DNA of 11,315 nt from Clostridiales bacterium (GCA_004555915.1 SFJM01000046.1:1-11315); one strand, 5' to 3'; shown: positions 1 to 7,431, counted from the first letter of the stretch. The notes: generated from the letters alone by a model not told the origin. Numbers and translations: made by a program.

Positions 1-62
1 TGCGGTTGGGGAACCTCAGTTATTGTATCATGGGAGGTCTTTGTATAGCTATAAGCTTTTTG

Positions 63-85
63 TACCACATGCATAGCATGTGGTA
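63..85. repeat. Perfect 10-bp inverted repeat, candidate operator
   Basis: TACCACATGC and GCATGTGGTA are exact reverse complements separated by ATA. No T-run follows on either strand, so this does not look like a terminator. It lies just beyond the atp terminator, in sequence that would be upstream of whatever minus-strand gene lies left of the window. That position suits a protein-binding palindrome for the next gene. A second short palindrome, TATAGCTATA, lies at 44-53. No binding protein can be named. Confidence 0.35.
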
Positions 86-92
86 TATTGAC

Positions 93-129
93 AAAAAAGC
101 CGGCCAGTATTTTCCAATACCAGCCGGCT
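93..129 (-). terminator. Intrinsic terminator of the atp operon
   Basis: Read on the minus strand, AGCCGGC (129-123) pairs with GCCGGCT (104-98). An inner stem, GTATT/AATAC, closes a TTCC loop after a small internal loop. The stem runs into TTTTTT (98-93). It begins 15 bases past the atpC stop codon, as expected for the end of the operon. Confidence 0.92.
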
Positions 130-144
130 CTGCCGTATCGTTTG

Positions 145-543
145 TTATTTTCCGACCTGGATTCGTGTCAGCGCGCGCTTGAGTCTGGCCTGTGCCAGCT
201 CCAGATCGCGTGTTTCCAGATGCTTGTGCAACAGCTCCTCTGCCCGCCTTCTCGCACGTTCCGCACGGGAGACATCAATGTCCTCCGCCCATTCAAACGT
301 GGTTGCGATCAGAGTCACTTCATTGTCCATGACGGACAGCATGCCGCCCATGCAGGCTGCACGGCGTGTCTCGCCATTGCTGCCGGTGACGCGGCATTCG
401 CCCATGCCCAGCGCAGTCAGGTACGGGATATGCCTTGCCAGAATGCAGACATCGCCGTCAATCGTGCGCACCAGGACACGCTCTGCCTCACCGTCGAAGA
501 ATTTGCCATCAGCCGTGACGATCTTCAGATGGAATACACTCAT
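145..543 (-). CDS. atpC: F1Fo ATP synthase subunit epsilon
   Basis: This is the epsilon subunit of the F1 central stalk, which contacts the c-ring and gamma and can inhibit ATP hydrolysis. The 132 residues are a normal length for the family. Residues 1-85 fit the N-terminal beta-sandwich, opening MSVFHLKIVTADGKFFDGEAE, followed by a charged two-helix C-terminal domain rich in Arg and Glu (about 90-130). The ATG is preceded by AGGGGG, which lies in the last codons of atpD. The stop of atpD is 3 bases upstream, so the two are probably translationally coupled. It is the last gene before the operon terminator. The identity is secure from sequence and position. Whether the C-terminal helices bind ATP cannot be judged here. 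Confidence 0.96.
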   Translation of the reverse strand: MSVFHLKIVTADGKFFDGEAERVLVRTIDGDVCILARHIPYLTALGMGECRVTGSNGETRRAACMGGMLSVMDNEVTLIATTFEWAEDIDVSRAERARRRAEELLHKHLETRDLELAQARLKRALTRIQVGK

Positions 544-546
544 GCG

Positions 547-1944
547 TTATTCCCCCTTCTTGGCTTTTTCAACGGCCTCCTCGATGGTACCGACAAACAG
601 GAATGCAGACTCCGGCAGGTCATCATGCTTGCCTTCGATGATTTCCTTAAAGCCGCGGATGGTTTCCTTCAGCGGGACATACTTGCCCTTGAAGCCGGTA
701 AACTGCTCTGCAACAGAGAACGGCTGGGACAGGAATCGCTGAATCTTACGGGCACGTGCTACAGTCAGCTTGTCATCTTCCGACAGTTCGTCCATACCCA
801 TGATAGCGATGATATCCTGCAGTTCCTTATAGCGCTGCAGAATCTGCTGTACCTGGCGGGCAACATCGTAATGCTCCTGTCCGACAATTTCCGGTGCAAG
901 GATACGGCTGGTGGAATCCAGCGGATCTACTGCCGGGAAAATACCCTGGGAAGCAATGCCTCGATCCAGTACGGTGGTGGCATCCAGATGGGTAAATGTA
1001 GTAGCCGGAGCCGGGTCCGTCAGGTCATCCGCCGGTACATAGACTGCCTGTACGGAGGTGATGGAACCGCGCTTGGTGGAGGTAATTCGCTCCTGCAGCG
1101 CACCCATTTCCGTAGCCAGTGTGGGCTGGTAGCCTACTGCGGACGGCATACGTCCCAGCAGTGCGGATACCTCGGAGCCTGCCTGGGTGAAACGGAAAAT
1201 GTTGTCGATAAACAGCAGCACGTCCTGGCCTTCGCGGTCACGGAAGTATTCTGCCATGGTCAGACCGGACAGGGCAACACGCATACGTGCTCCTGGCGGT
1301 TCGTTCATCTGGCCGTAAACCAGCGCGGTCTTGTTCAGTACGCCGGATTCCGCCATTTCGCCGTAAAGGTCGTTGCCCTCACGGGTACGCTCGCCTACGC
1401 CGGAGAATACGGAAATACCGCCGTGCTCCTTTGCGACGTTGTTAATCAGCTCCTGAATCAGGACGGTCTTACCTACACCTGCACCGCCGAACAGACCGAT
1501 CTTGCCGCCCTTTGCGTAGGGGCAGATCAGGTCAATGACCTTGATGCCGGTTTCCAGGATGTTAACCGCACCCTCCTGCTCCTCATAGGACGGAGCCGGA
1601 CGATGGATTTCCCACTTCTCTTCGGTTTCAATCGGCTTGCCTTCATCAATCGGCTGGCCGAGAAGGTTGAACATACGTCCCAGCGTTTCCTCACCGACCG
1701 GAACACGGATGGATCCGCCGGTATCCTTGGCCTTTGCGCCGCGAACCAGACCGTCCGTGGAGCTCATGGCAATGCAGCGTGCGGTGTTGTCACCAATATG
1801 CTGTGCAACCTCGGCGATAATGGTCTCGCCCTTGTTGTCAACTTCAAGTGCATTGAGGAGGTTGGGAAGCTGTCCATCTGCAAATTTTACATCAAGTACC
1901 GGGCCGATAACCTGCGACACGGTACCAACGTTTTGCTCGTTCAT
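547..1944 (-). CDS. atpD: F1Fo ATP synthase subunit beta (catalytic)
   Basis: This is the catalytic beta subunit, which binds ADP and phosphate and makes ATP at the alpha/beta interface. With the chosen start it has 465 residues. The P-loop GGAGVGKT is at about 153-160, the catalytic-Glu segment GERTREG at 184-190, the Walker B strand LLFID at 243-247, and the alpha/beta signature PAVDPLDSTS at 337-346. The lever motif, usually DELSEED, reads DELSEDD here (385-391), a conservative change. Two in-frame ATGs exist. The upstream one (1950) sits only 2 bases after AGGAG, while the ATG at 1944 is 8 bases after it and gives the usual MNEQNVGTVSQV start, so 1944 is preferred. About 40 bases separate it from atpG, with no promoter seen. 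Confidence 0.97.
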   Translation of the reverse strand: MNEQNVGTVSQVIGPVLDVKFADGQLPNLLNALEVDNKGETIIAEVAQHIGDNTARCIAMSSTDGLVRGAKAKDTGGSIRVPVGEETLGRMFNLLGQPIDEGKPIETEEKWEIHRPAPSYEEQEGAVNILETGIKVIDLICPYAKGGKIGLFGGAGVGKTVLIQELINNVAKEHGGISVFSGVGERTREGNDLYGEMAESGVLNKTALVYGQMNEPPGARMRVALSGLTMAEYFRDREGQDVLLFIDNIFRFTQAGSEVSALLGRMPSAVGYQPTLATEMGALQERITSTKRGSITSVQAVYVPADDLTDPAPATTFTHLDATTVLDRGIASQGIFPAVDPLDSTSRILAPEIVGQEHYDVARQVQQILQRYKELQDIIAIMGMDELSEDDKLTVARARKIQRFLSQPFSVAEQFTGFKGKYVPLKETIRGFKEIIEGKHDDLPESAFLFVGTIEEAVEKAKKGE

Positions 1945-1984
1945 GCACATTTCTCCTTCTTGTGATCACACATGCAGCCGGGGA

Positions 1985-2842
1985 TTAATGCTCCGCGCCG
2001 GCTACAATTTCGGTAATTTCCTGGGTAATCGCACCCTGGCGGGCACGGTTGTACTTCAGGCTCAGGTCTTCAATCATGTCATCCGCATTCTTGCTTGCCG
2101 AGTCCATGGCGGTACGGCGTGCAGCCTGCTCGGATGCATAGGACTGGCACAGTGCGCCATAGAAAATACCGGAAACATACTCCGGAACAACTGCATTAAA
2201 TACAGCCTCCGGGCTGGGTTCATACAGGACCATGTCCGTCAGATCGTCCTTTGCGGCTTCCTTGGTATACGTTACCGGCAGGACCTGCAGGGCAGCCGGA
2301 CGCTGTGTCAGCATGGATACAAAGTTGGTGTAAACCACATACAGCTCGTCAAACGTACCCTTGCGGAACTGCTCGGACAGGAAATATGCCGCCTCCATGC
2401 AATTGCCGATGGTGACATTTTCCACAATCTTGTACTGATCTGTCAGGACTTCCAGTCCCTTGCGCTGGCAGTATTCTGCCGCCTTCTTGCCCACCGGCAC
2501 CGCGCAGATCGGATGTCCATGGGCTTTTGCATGGCTTTCCACCAGCTTCATCACATTGCTGTTATAACCGCCCGCGAGGCCTCTGTCGCCGGCGATGATA
2601 ACATAGCAGACCTTTTTGATTTCCTCCCGGGGTTCCACGAACGGGGAGGTAAAATCACGCTTGCCATAGGCAATCTTGCTCATGGTATCGTACAGGCTGT
2701 TGAAATACGGCTCTGTCCGTTCAATGCGCTCTCTGGCACGGCGTACCTTGGAGGACGCTACCAGCTCCATTGCCTTGGTGATCTGCCGGGTGCTCTGCAC
2801 ACTTTTGATGCGGAGCTTGATTTCCTTCATAGAGGCTCCCAT
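1985..2842 (-). CDS. atpG: F1Fo ATP synthase subunit gamma
   Basis: This is the gamma subunit, the rotating central shaft inside the alpha3beta3 ring. The 285 residues match the family. The N-terminal helix has the conserved pattern KEIKLRIKSVQSTRQITKAM, and the C-terminal helix has the signature region DLSLKYNRARQGAITQEI. These two helices form the coiled-coil axle. The ATG at 2842 is preceded by AAGGAGG with a 7-base gap. A downstream in-frame ATG (2830) would also start a plausible protein but lacks such a site. The AAGGAGG overlaps the stop codon of atpA, so atpA and atpG are tightly coupled. Confidence 0.96.
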   Translation of the reverse strand: MGASMKEIKLRIKSVQSTRQITKAMELVASSKVRRARERIERTEPYFNSLYDTMSKIAYGKRDFTSPFVEPREEIKKVCYVIIAGDRGLAGGYNSNVMKLVESHAKAHGHPICAVPVGKKAAEYCQRKGLEVLTDQYKIVENVTIGNCMEAAYFLSEQFRKGTFDELYVVYTNFVSMLTQRPAALQVLPVTYTKEAAKDDLTDMVLYEPSPEAVFNAVVPEYVSGIFYGALCQSYASEQAARRTAMDSASKNADDMIEDLSLKYNRARQGAITQEITEIVAGAEH

Positions 2843-2854
2843 GTCTCAGCCTCC

Positions 2855-4366
2855 TTATCTGGTCTTCAGAAAAGCGGTCTTGACCGTATTGATTGCCTCT
2901 TTCAGCTTTTCGGTGGTTTCCGCACCCATGGTACCCTTTTCGCGGACCTCTGCCATAATATCCAGGTTTGCACGCAGATGCTCATACAGCTCTTCCTCAA
3001 AGTCCCGGATGTCCTCTACCTTGACGTCATCCAGCATGTTGTTGGTAACGGCATAGATGATGGCAACCTGGTTTTCTACCTCAATCGGTGCGGTACGATT
3101 CTGCTTGAGCACCTCTACGATGCGGGCACCCTGTGCCAGACGGCGCTTGGTATCCTCGTCCAGATCGGAGCCGAACTGTGCGAAGGACTGCAGCTCTCGA
3201 TACTGGGAATATGCCAGCTTCAGCGTACCGGAAACCTTCTTCATCGCCTTGATCTGGGCGTTGCCGCCAACTCGGCTGACCGAAATACCCGGGTTTACTG
3301 CCGGCATGATACCGGAGTGGAACAGCTCGGTTTCCAGGAAGATCTGACCGTCGGTAATCGAAATAACGTTGGTCGGAATATAGGCGGAAACGTCACCTGC
3401 CTGGGTTTCGATGATCGGCAGCGCGGTCAGGGAACCGCCGCCATGCTCCTCATTCAGACGTGCTGCGCGTTCCAGCAGTCTGGAGTGCAGATAGAATACG
3501 TCGCCCGGATACGCCTCGCGTCCTGGCGGTCTGCGGATCAGCAGGGAGAGTGCACGGTAAGCGACCGCATGCTTGGACAGGTCATCATATACCACCAGGA
3601 CATCCTTGCCCTTGTTCATAAAATACTCGCCCATTGCGCAGCCGGAGTACGGTGCGATATACTGCAGCGGAGACAGCTCCGAAGCAGTTGCGCTGACAAC
3701 AATGGTATAATCCATTGCGCCTGCCTTTGCCAGATCCTCTACCAGGGTTGCCACGGTGGAGTTCTTCTGGCCGATTGCCACGTAAATACAGATAACATCC
3801 TTGCCCTTCTGGTTAATGATGGTATCGGTAGCCAGCGTGGTCTTGCCGGTCTGGCGGTCGCCGATGATCAGCTCTCGCTGACCTCTGCCGATCGGAATCA
3901 TGGAGTCAATTGCCTTGATACCGGTCTGCAGCGGCACATTTACCGGCTGACGTTCGATGATGCCCGGTGCCGGGGATTCAATCGGACGGGTTTCGGTTGC
4001 ATCAATGGGGCCCTTGCCATCTACCGGCTGGCCCAGTGCGTTTACAACGCGGCCAAGAAGCGCTTCGCCTACCGGTACGGATACTACCTTGCCGGTACGC
4101 TTTACAATGTCGCCTTCGCGAACACCCTTGTCGGAGCCCAGCATTACAATGGATACCGAGTTCTCTTCAAGGTTCATGGCCATGCCGTATTCGCCGTTGG
4201 CAAACTCAACCAGTTCGTTTGCCATTACTTTTTCCAGACCGTTTGCACGGGCGATACCGTCGCCTACCAGAATAATGGTACCGGTTTCGCTCTGCTCGAT
4301 CTTTGTATCATAATTTTTAATCTGTGCCTTAATGACACTGCTGATTTCTTCAGGACGTAACTGCAT
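2855..4366 (-). CDS. atpA: F1Fo ATP synthase subunit alpha
   Basis: This is the alpha subunit of F1, which carries the non-catalytic nucleotide site and supplies the arginine finger to the beta catalytic site. It has 503 residues from the chosen start. The P-loop GDRQTGKT is at about 169-176, the Walker B region VLVVYDD near 256-262, and the signature PAVNPGISVS at 355-364, followed by Arg365, the likely finger. The ATG at 4366 gives the usual MQLRPEEISSVIKAQIKNYD opening. A GTG at 4378 is in frame and would add four residues, but it has no better ribosome site and is not conserved in character. The site before the ATG (GGGTGAG) is weak, so translation may depend on coupling to atpH, 20 bases upstream. 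Confidence 0.96.
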   Translation of the reverse strand: MQLRPEEISSVIKAQIKNYDTKIEQSETGTIILVGDGIARANGLEKVMANELVEFANGEYGMAMNLEENSVSIVMLGSDKGVREGDIVKRTGKVVSVPVGEALLGRVVNALGQPVDGKGPIDATETRPIESPAPGIIERQPVNVPLQTGIKAIDSMIPIGRGQRELIIGDRQTGKTTLATDTIINQKGKDVICIYVAIGQKNSTVATLVEDLAKAGAMDYTIVVSATASELSPLQYIAPYSGCAMGEYFMNKGKDVLVVYDDLSKHAVAYRALSLLIRRPPGREAYPGDVFYLHSRLLERAARLNEEHGGGSLTALPIIETQAGDVSAYIPTNVISITDGQIFLETELFHSGIMPAVNPGISVSRVGGNAQIKAMKKVSGTLKLAYSQYRELQSFAQFGSDLDEDTKRRLAQGARIVEVLKQNRTAPIEVENQVAIIYAVTNNMLDDVKVEDIRDFEEELYEHLRANLDIMAEVREKGTMGAETTEKLKEAINTVKTAFLKTR

Positions 4367-4386
4367 AGTCTCACCCACTTTCTAAC

Positions 4387-4926
4387 TTATGCGATGGTGT
4401 GCAGCAGACGGCTGCGGATCGCATCCAGTTTATTTTTTACGGTGCCGTCCATCTGGCGTCCTTCCATCTGCAGCCGGATGCCGCCCATCACGGACGGGTC
4501 AACGGTTTTCTCCAGCTGGATTTTCTTGCCGGTCAGCTTTTCCAGCTTTCCGACCAGCTCGGACTCCTGTGCGGCATCGAGTGCGACGGCGGATACCACC
4601 GTCACGGTTTCAATCCCGTTTTCCCAGTTGTACTCATTGCGGAACTGCTTTGCCGCGTCGATAAATTCATGGGACGCGCCGTTTTCCACCAGTACCTTCA
4701 GGAAATTGAGCAGATAAATATGGACCTTTCCGCCAAAGGTTTCGTCAATGATGGCAATGCGCTCCTCTTTTGTCAGGTTGGGCGTTCCCATCAGGGTCAG
4801 AAACTGCGGATTTTCCTCGAAAGCCTGTCGAAGGATGGTGATTTCATCGAGCATCTGCTCTACGCTTTCGCATTCGACTGCCAAATCGTACAGCGTTCTG
4901 CCGTATGCTTTTGCAATCTCTGTCAT
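4387..4926 (-). CDS. atpH: F1Fo ATP synthase subunit delta
   Basis: This is the delta subunit (OSCP homologue), which joins the top of F1 to the b-subunit peripheral stalk. It has 179 residues, normal for bacteria. The N-terminal helical domain covers about 1-105. The C-terminal part carries the family signature, VDPSVMGGIRLQMEGRQMDG (142-161). Its ATG overlaps the atpF stop as ATGA (4 bases), a sign of translational coupling. The ribosome site just upstream is modest (GGTGAAG). Confidence 0.95.
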   Translation of the reverse strand: MTEIAKAYGRTLYDLAVECESVEQMLDEITILRQAFEENPQFLTLMGTPNLTKEERIAIIDETFGGKVHIYLLNFLKVLVENGASHEFIDAAKQFRNEYNWENGIETVTVVSAVALDAAQESELVGKLEKLTGKKIQLEKTVDPSVMGGIRLQMEGRQMDGTVKNKLDAIRSRLLHTIA

Positions 4927-5423
4927 GAAGCTTCACCTACACCCTTGATAAACTCCGAAATCAGCGCCTCATGATCCTTCTCATCAATTTCGCGCTCGAC
5001 AACCTTCGATGCAATATCGACGGCGATGCCGGAGATTTCGTCCTTGAGTTCGTTCATGGCCTTCTTCTTTTCCTGCTCGATCTGCGCCTCTGCCTTTTCC
5101 ATCAGGCGTGCAGCGTCGGCCTTTGCCTCCAGTACGACCTCGTCGTAATGGGCCTGTGCCTTCTGGTTTGCCGCCTTGGTGATGTCAGCAGCCTCTGCCT
5201 TGGCATCGGCAATGCGCTTCTCGTATTCGTCACGCAGCTCTTCCGCTCTGGTCTGAGCTGCATCCGCCTCGGCATAGGTCTTGTCGATCTCTGCCTGCCG
5301 GGCGTTCAGAACGTTCTGTACGGGCTTGAAAAGAAAGTGTTTGAGCAGCAGGAATAACAGCAGCAGGTTAATCAGCTGCGTAATAATTTCCCACGGGACA
5401 ATGGAAACTAGATCTAATGTCAT
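4923..5423 (-). CDS. atpF: F1Fo ATP synthase subunit b
   Basis: This is the peripheral-stalk b subunit. It has 166 residues, with one hydrophobic membrane helix near the N-terminus (about 9-33, rich in Leu) followed by KPVQNVLNARQAEIDK. The rest is a long, highly charged helix with abundant Ala, Glu and Lys (about 40-160) that dimerises and reaches delta. The ATG is 13 bases from the nearest strong site (AGGAG at about 5437-5441), a longer gap than for its neighbours. A tiny out-of-frame ORF (ATG at 5446, 8 codons) ends by overlapping this start, which could allow reinitiation, but nothing shows it is translated. The 62-base gap to atpE contains a hairpin. Confidence 0.95.
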   Translation of the reverse strand: MTLDLVSIVPWEIITQLINLLLLFLLLKHFLFKPVQNVLNARQAEIDKTYAEADAAQTRAEELRDEYEKRIADAKAEAADITKAANQKAQAHYDEVVLEAKADAARLMEKAEAQIEQEKKKAMNELKDEISGIAVDIASKVVEREIDEKDHEALISEFIKGVGEAS

Positions 5424-5455
5424 ACCCGGATTCGTTCTCCTTTCATAGAATGGTT

Positions 5456-5474
5456 CCTCCCGTCAGACGGAAGG
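5456..5474 (-). other. Intercistronic hairpin between atpE and atpF
   Basis: On the minus-strand transcript CCTTCCG pairs with CGGGAGG (one T-G pair) around a 5-base TCTGA loop, 11 bases after the atpE stop. No T-run follows, so it is not a normal terminator. A GC-rich stem here could protect the 3' end of an atpE segment from exonucleases or slow decay. This role is inferred from position only. Confidence 0.5.
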
Positions 5475-5485
5475 GATGGCTTCTC

Positions 5486-5740
5486 TTAAAGCTTACCGAT
5501 GAAAGGATTAACGAACATCAGGATCAGTGCAACGATCAGGCCGTACAGACCGGTGGTCTCTGCCAGTGCACAGCCCAGAATCAGGGTGCTGGTAACCGGG
5601 CCCTTTGCTTCCGGCTGACGTCCGATTGCTTCACAGGCCTTGCCTGCTGCGTAGCCTTCACCAATACCAGGGCCGATGCCGGCGATCATTGCCAGGCCAG
5701 CGCCGATTGCAGATCCTGCAAGTACGATTGCTCTTTCCAT
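5486..5740 (-). CDS. atpE: F1Fo ATP synthase subunit c (two-carboxylate ion site)
   Basis: This is the c subunit, an 84-residue helical hairpin that forms the rotor ring. Helix 1 (about 4-38) holds the glycine-rich GAGLAMIAGIGPGIGEGYAAG, followed by the polar loop RQPEAKG (41-47). Helix 2 (about 50-80) carries the ion-binding Glu61. The site reads Glu28, Glu61, Thr62, Thr63 and Tyr66. Aligned by eye to Ilyobacter tartaricus, these match Gln32, Glu65, Ser66, Thr67 and Tyr70 of a known Na+ site, with Gln replaced by Glu. The Fusobacterium nucleatum rotor has the same two-carboxylate arrangement and uses Na+. Na+ coupling is therefore likely but not proven. The start has a very strong site (AGGAGG, 8-base gap) in AT-rich surroundings, fitting the high copy number of this subunit. 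Confidence 0.97.
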   Translation of the reverse strand: MERAIVLAGSAIGAGLAMIAGIGPGIGEGYAAGKACEAIGRQPEAKGPVTSTLILGCALAETTGLYGLIVALILMFVNPFIGKL

Positions 5741-5797
5741 AATATTTTCCTCCTGAAACTGTCTGAATGTTGAATTTCAAATGAATGGTTGCTGTCA

Positions 5798-5837
5798 TGC
5801 GGCATATCGTTCTCTCCACGTTTTACCGTATGCCGCA
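5798..5837 (-). other. Long-range hairpin upstream of atpE
   Basis: TGCGGCATA (5837-5829) and TATGCCGCA (5806-5798) are exact 9-base complements enclosing a loop of about 22 bases on the minus-strand transcript. It lies in the 128-base atpB-atpE spacer, ending 57 bases before the atpE start. The rest of the spacer, toward atpE, is AT-rich and contains the small palindrome TTGAATTTCAA (5770-5780). No T-run or promoter was seen. With the hairpin after atpE it brackets the c-subunit cistron, so mRNA processing or stability is a reasonable guess. Confidence 0.5.
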
Positions 5838-5868
5838 AAAGCATGTTAAAGCGGTGTGTGTGTACTTC

Positions 5869-6606
5869 TCAGTCGGTAGATGCAGCCGATGCAACGAACT
5901 GCATGGTCAGCATACAGAAGATGTATGGCTGAACACAGCCGGAGAAGCAGGTAAAATAGACGTTGAGCACAGCGGGAATACCGACCTGCAGAATCGGGAT
6001 TGCGCTCAGGGAGCCTGGCAGCCAGAACAGCAGCATTTTGCTGAATGCGCCAAGTGCTGCATACAGCAGCAGGCCGATAACATAACCGGACACAATGTTT
6101 GCAAAGTGACGCAGTGCCATGGAAACCGGTGTTGCGATTTCACTGATGATATTCATCGGTGTCATGACAAAAATCGGTTCCGTAAAGCTCTTCAAATAGC
6201 CGCCAAAGCCCTTTGCCTTGATCTTGTGGTACGTGATGAGGACAAAGACCACAATACTCCACGCCAGGAACGTGTTCAGGTCATTGGTCGGCGAATATGC
6301 GCCGGTCAGGCTCATGAAGGAGCTGACAACCGACATACTCAGGATTGCGGCAATAAACGGGACGAACTCGCCCCAGCCTTCACCCATGTTGCCTCTGATG
6401 AGGTTGTGCGCCATCTGAACAGCCATCTCTGCAACCGCCTGCCGTTTGGTCGTTGCGTGAACCTTCAGCCCGCGGGTCAGCCAGATACATACACCCACAA
6501 TAATAATCATCGCAATCCACGCATTGACAACCGTCTGCGTAATCGGATAATTGATACCGGGGATGGTATAGTATATTTTGGCACCAGTGATGGATACATT
6601 ATCCAT
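5869..6606 (-). CDS. atpB: F1Fo ATP synthase subunit a
   Basis: This is the a subunit, the membrane stator that provides the two ion half-channels beside the c-ring. It has 245 residues with several hydrophobic segments: about 27-44, 80-101, 112-126, 170-187 and 203-240. The essential arginine is Arg166 in SMALRHFANIVSG, equivalent to Arg210 of E. coli. Gln226 in VQPYIF matches the conserved Gln252. The position of E. coli Glu219 appears to be Tyr175. The AAAGGAGG before the start has an 11-base gap, slightly long. The ATG follows the atpI stop by only 3 bases, so the two genes are coupled. The short, simple N-terminus suits a Firmicute a subunit. Confidence 0.95.
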   Translation of the reverse strand: MDNVSITGAKIYYTIPGINYPITQTVVNAWIAMIIIVGVCIWLTRGLKVHATTKRQAVAEMAVQMAHNLIRGNMGEGWGEFVPFIAAILSMSVVSSFMSLTGAYSPTNDLNTFLAWSIVVFVLITYHKIKAKGFGGYLKSFTEPIFVMTPMNIISEIATPVSMALRHFANIVSGYVIGLLLYAALGAFSKMLLFWLPGSLSAIPILQVGIPAVLNVYFTCFSGCVQPYIFCMLTMQFVASAASTD

Positions 6607-6609
6607 GAA

Positions 6610-7017
6610 TCATTCTTCCTCCTTTCGTTGAAAGATAGGCAATTTTATGATTGCAATGGTGATTCTCGGAAAAATCAGCGGAATCACAACGGAAATCCAG
6701 TTGAAGTATTCCACCTTGATGCCGATCAGCAGGATCGCAACAGAGAGCAGCAGCCGTCTGGTATACGAATTCTGCAATACCAGCTTTGCCTCCTGTGGCA
6801 GATCCTTTTTCACGGATTTCTGAACAGCCAAAGCCATCAGGAAGAAGTTCAGGATTGCCCATCCGCCTCCGAGCAGGTTGCCAAGTAAAACTGTATAGTC
6901 AAATCTGCCGAGCACAACAAAAACGATCTCCATAATGACACTCATGGCCAATACGCCGATCGCAATCCGTTTGCTCTCCAGCTTGACTGCCGGTTCAATC
7001 TTGATGTTTCTCACCAC
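6610..7017 (-). CDS. atpI: ATP synthase subunit I family protein (AtpI-like)
   Basis: This is a small membrane protein of about 135 residues with four hydrophobic segments at about 18-38, 42-66, 88-103 and 107-126, joined by short charged loops, and a KEEE tail. Size, topology and place between the AtpZ-like gene and atpB match the AtpI/subunit I family. Members of that family assist c-ring assembly or stability and have been linked to Mg2+ or Ca2+ handling in Bacillus. The start is uncertain. An in-frame TGA at 7021-7023 is followed directly by TTG, GTG, GTG, and the GTG at 7017 was chosen. The nearest purine-rich site (AGGTGA) is 14 bases away. Sequence conservation in this family is low, so the call leans on context. 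Confidence 0.8.
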   Translation of the reverse strand: MVRNIKIEPAVKLESKRIAIGVLAMSVIMEIVFVVLGRFDYTVLLGNLLGGGWAILNFFLMALAVQKSVKKDLPQEAKLVLQNSYTRRLLLSVAILLIGIKVEYFNWISVVIPLIFPRITIAIIKLPIFQRKEEE

Positions 7018-7049
7018 CAATCAAGTAAAATTCACCTGCGACGATCTCG

Positions 7050-7292
7050 TCATTTGCGTGGCCTGTTTCCGCGCTTTTCGATGGTCTTCCAAAAGCGCCA
7101 GAAGTTTACGGCAGCGCCGCCCAGTCCGAGAACCAGTGCGACTGCCATCACCCACAGTCCAAGATCCAGCCGATTTCTCAGCCAGTCCGCCGCATACAGG
7201 CATAGAAGCGGCGGAATCACAATCGAAAGTCCGAGCTGCGTCAGCAGTGCAAGATTTTCCATACATTCCTTCAGGATCTGATGCTTGTCCAT
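7050..7292 (-). CDS. atpZ: AtpZ-like small membrane protein heading the atp operon
   Basis: This is an 80-residue protein with two hydrophobic helices (about 16-35 and 45-66), the second rich in Gly and Ala, followed by NFWRFWKTIEKRGNRPRK, a basic C-terminal tail. This layout matches the AtpZ / F0F1-ATPase gene 1 family, usually the first gene of atp operons and proposed to work with AtpI in c-ring assembly or divalent-cation supply. The ATG at 7292 is 5 bases after GGAGG. Upstream in-frame ATGs at 7295 and 7304 are spaced worse. The longest reading (ATG at 7352) overlaps the promoter -10 box and is excluded. It is the first gene behind the operon promoter. Confidence 0.75.
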   Translation of the reverse strand: MDKHQILKECMENLALLTQLGLSIVIPPLLCLYAADWLRNRLDLGLWVMAVALVLGLGGAAVNFWRFWKTIEKRGNRPRK

Positions 7293-7350
7293 CATGTCCT
7301 CCATCCTTTCTGAAATGCACACAAAATTCACACCTTCCCAGGTTTCTTTC

Positions 7351-7379
7351 ATTATAACAACTCACTTTCAAAACTGCAA
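7351..7379 (-). promoter_or_regulatory. Sigma-A promoter of the atp operon
   Basis: On the minus strand, TTGCAG (7379-7374) is followed by a 17-base spacer and a perfect TATAAT (7356-7351), with an extended TGT just before it. Transcription should start near 7344, giving a leader of about 50 bases before the AtpZ-like gene. No leader hairpin with a T-run was seen, so there is no sign of attenuation. Confidence 0.85.
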
Positions 7380-7431
7380 CCATCTTTTGTATATTTTAAC
7401 GCTTAATTGCTCACTCATACATGATTTTTCA

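Noticed and set aside
63..85. The palindrome as a second transcription terminator
   Set aside because: No T-run follows it on either strand. The terminator at 93-129 already ends the operon.
88..1965. A 625-codon plus-strand open frame opposite atpC and atpD
   Set aside because: It starts inside the atp terminator hairpin, is antisense to two certain genes, and is rich in Cys, His and Gln as shadow frames usually are.
1637..4360. A 907-codon plus-strand open frame opposite atpD, atpG and atpA
   Set aside because: It is antisense to three unmistakable ATP synthase genes, has no ribosome site or family features, and its openness follows from the codon bias of the real genes.
5785..6888. A 367-codon plus-strand open frame opposite atpB and atpI
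   Set aside because: It is a shadow of atpB and atpI, with very high His, Gln, Cys and Asn content and no start signals.
7293..7352. Longer N-terminus for the AtpZ-like protein from the ATG at 7352
   Set aside because: That ATG overlaps the TATAAT box of the operon promoter, so it would not be in the mRNA. The ATG at 7292 has the properly spaced ribosome site.
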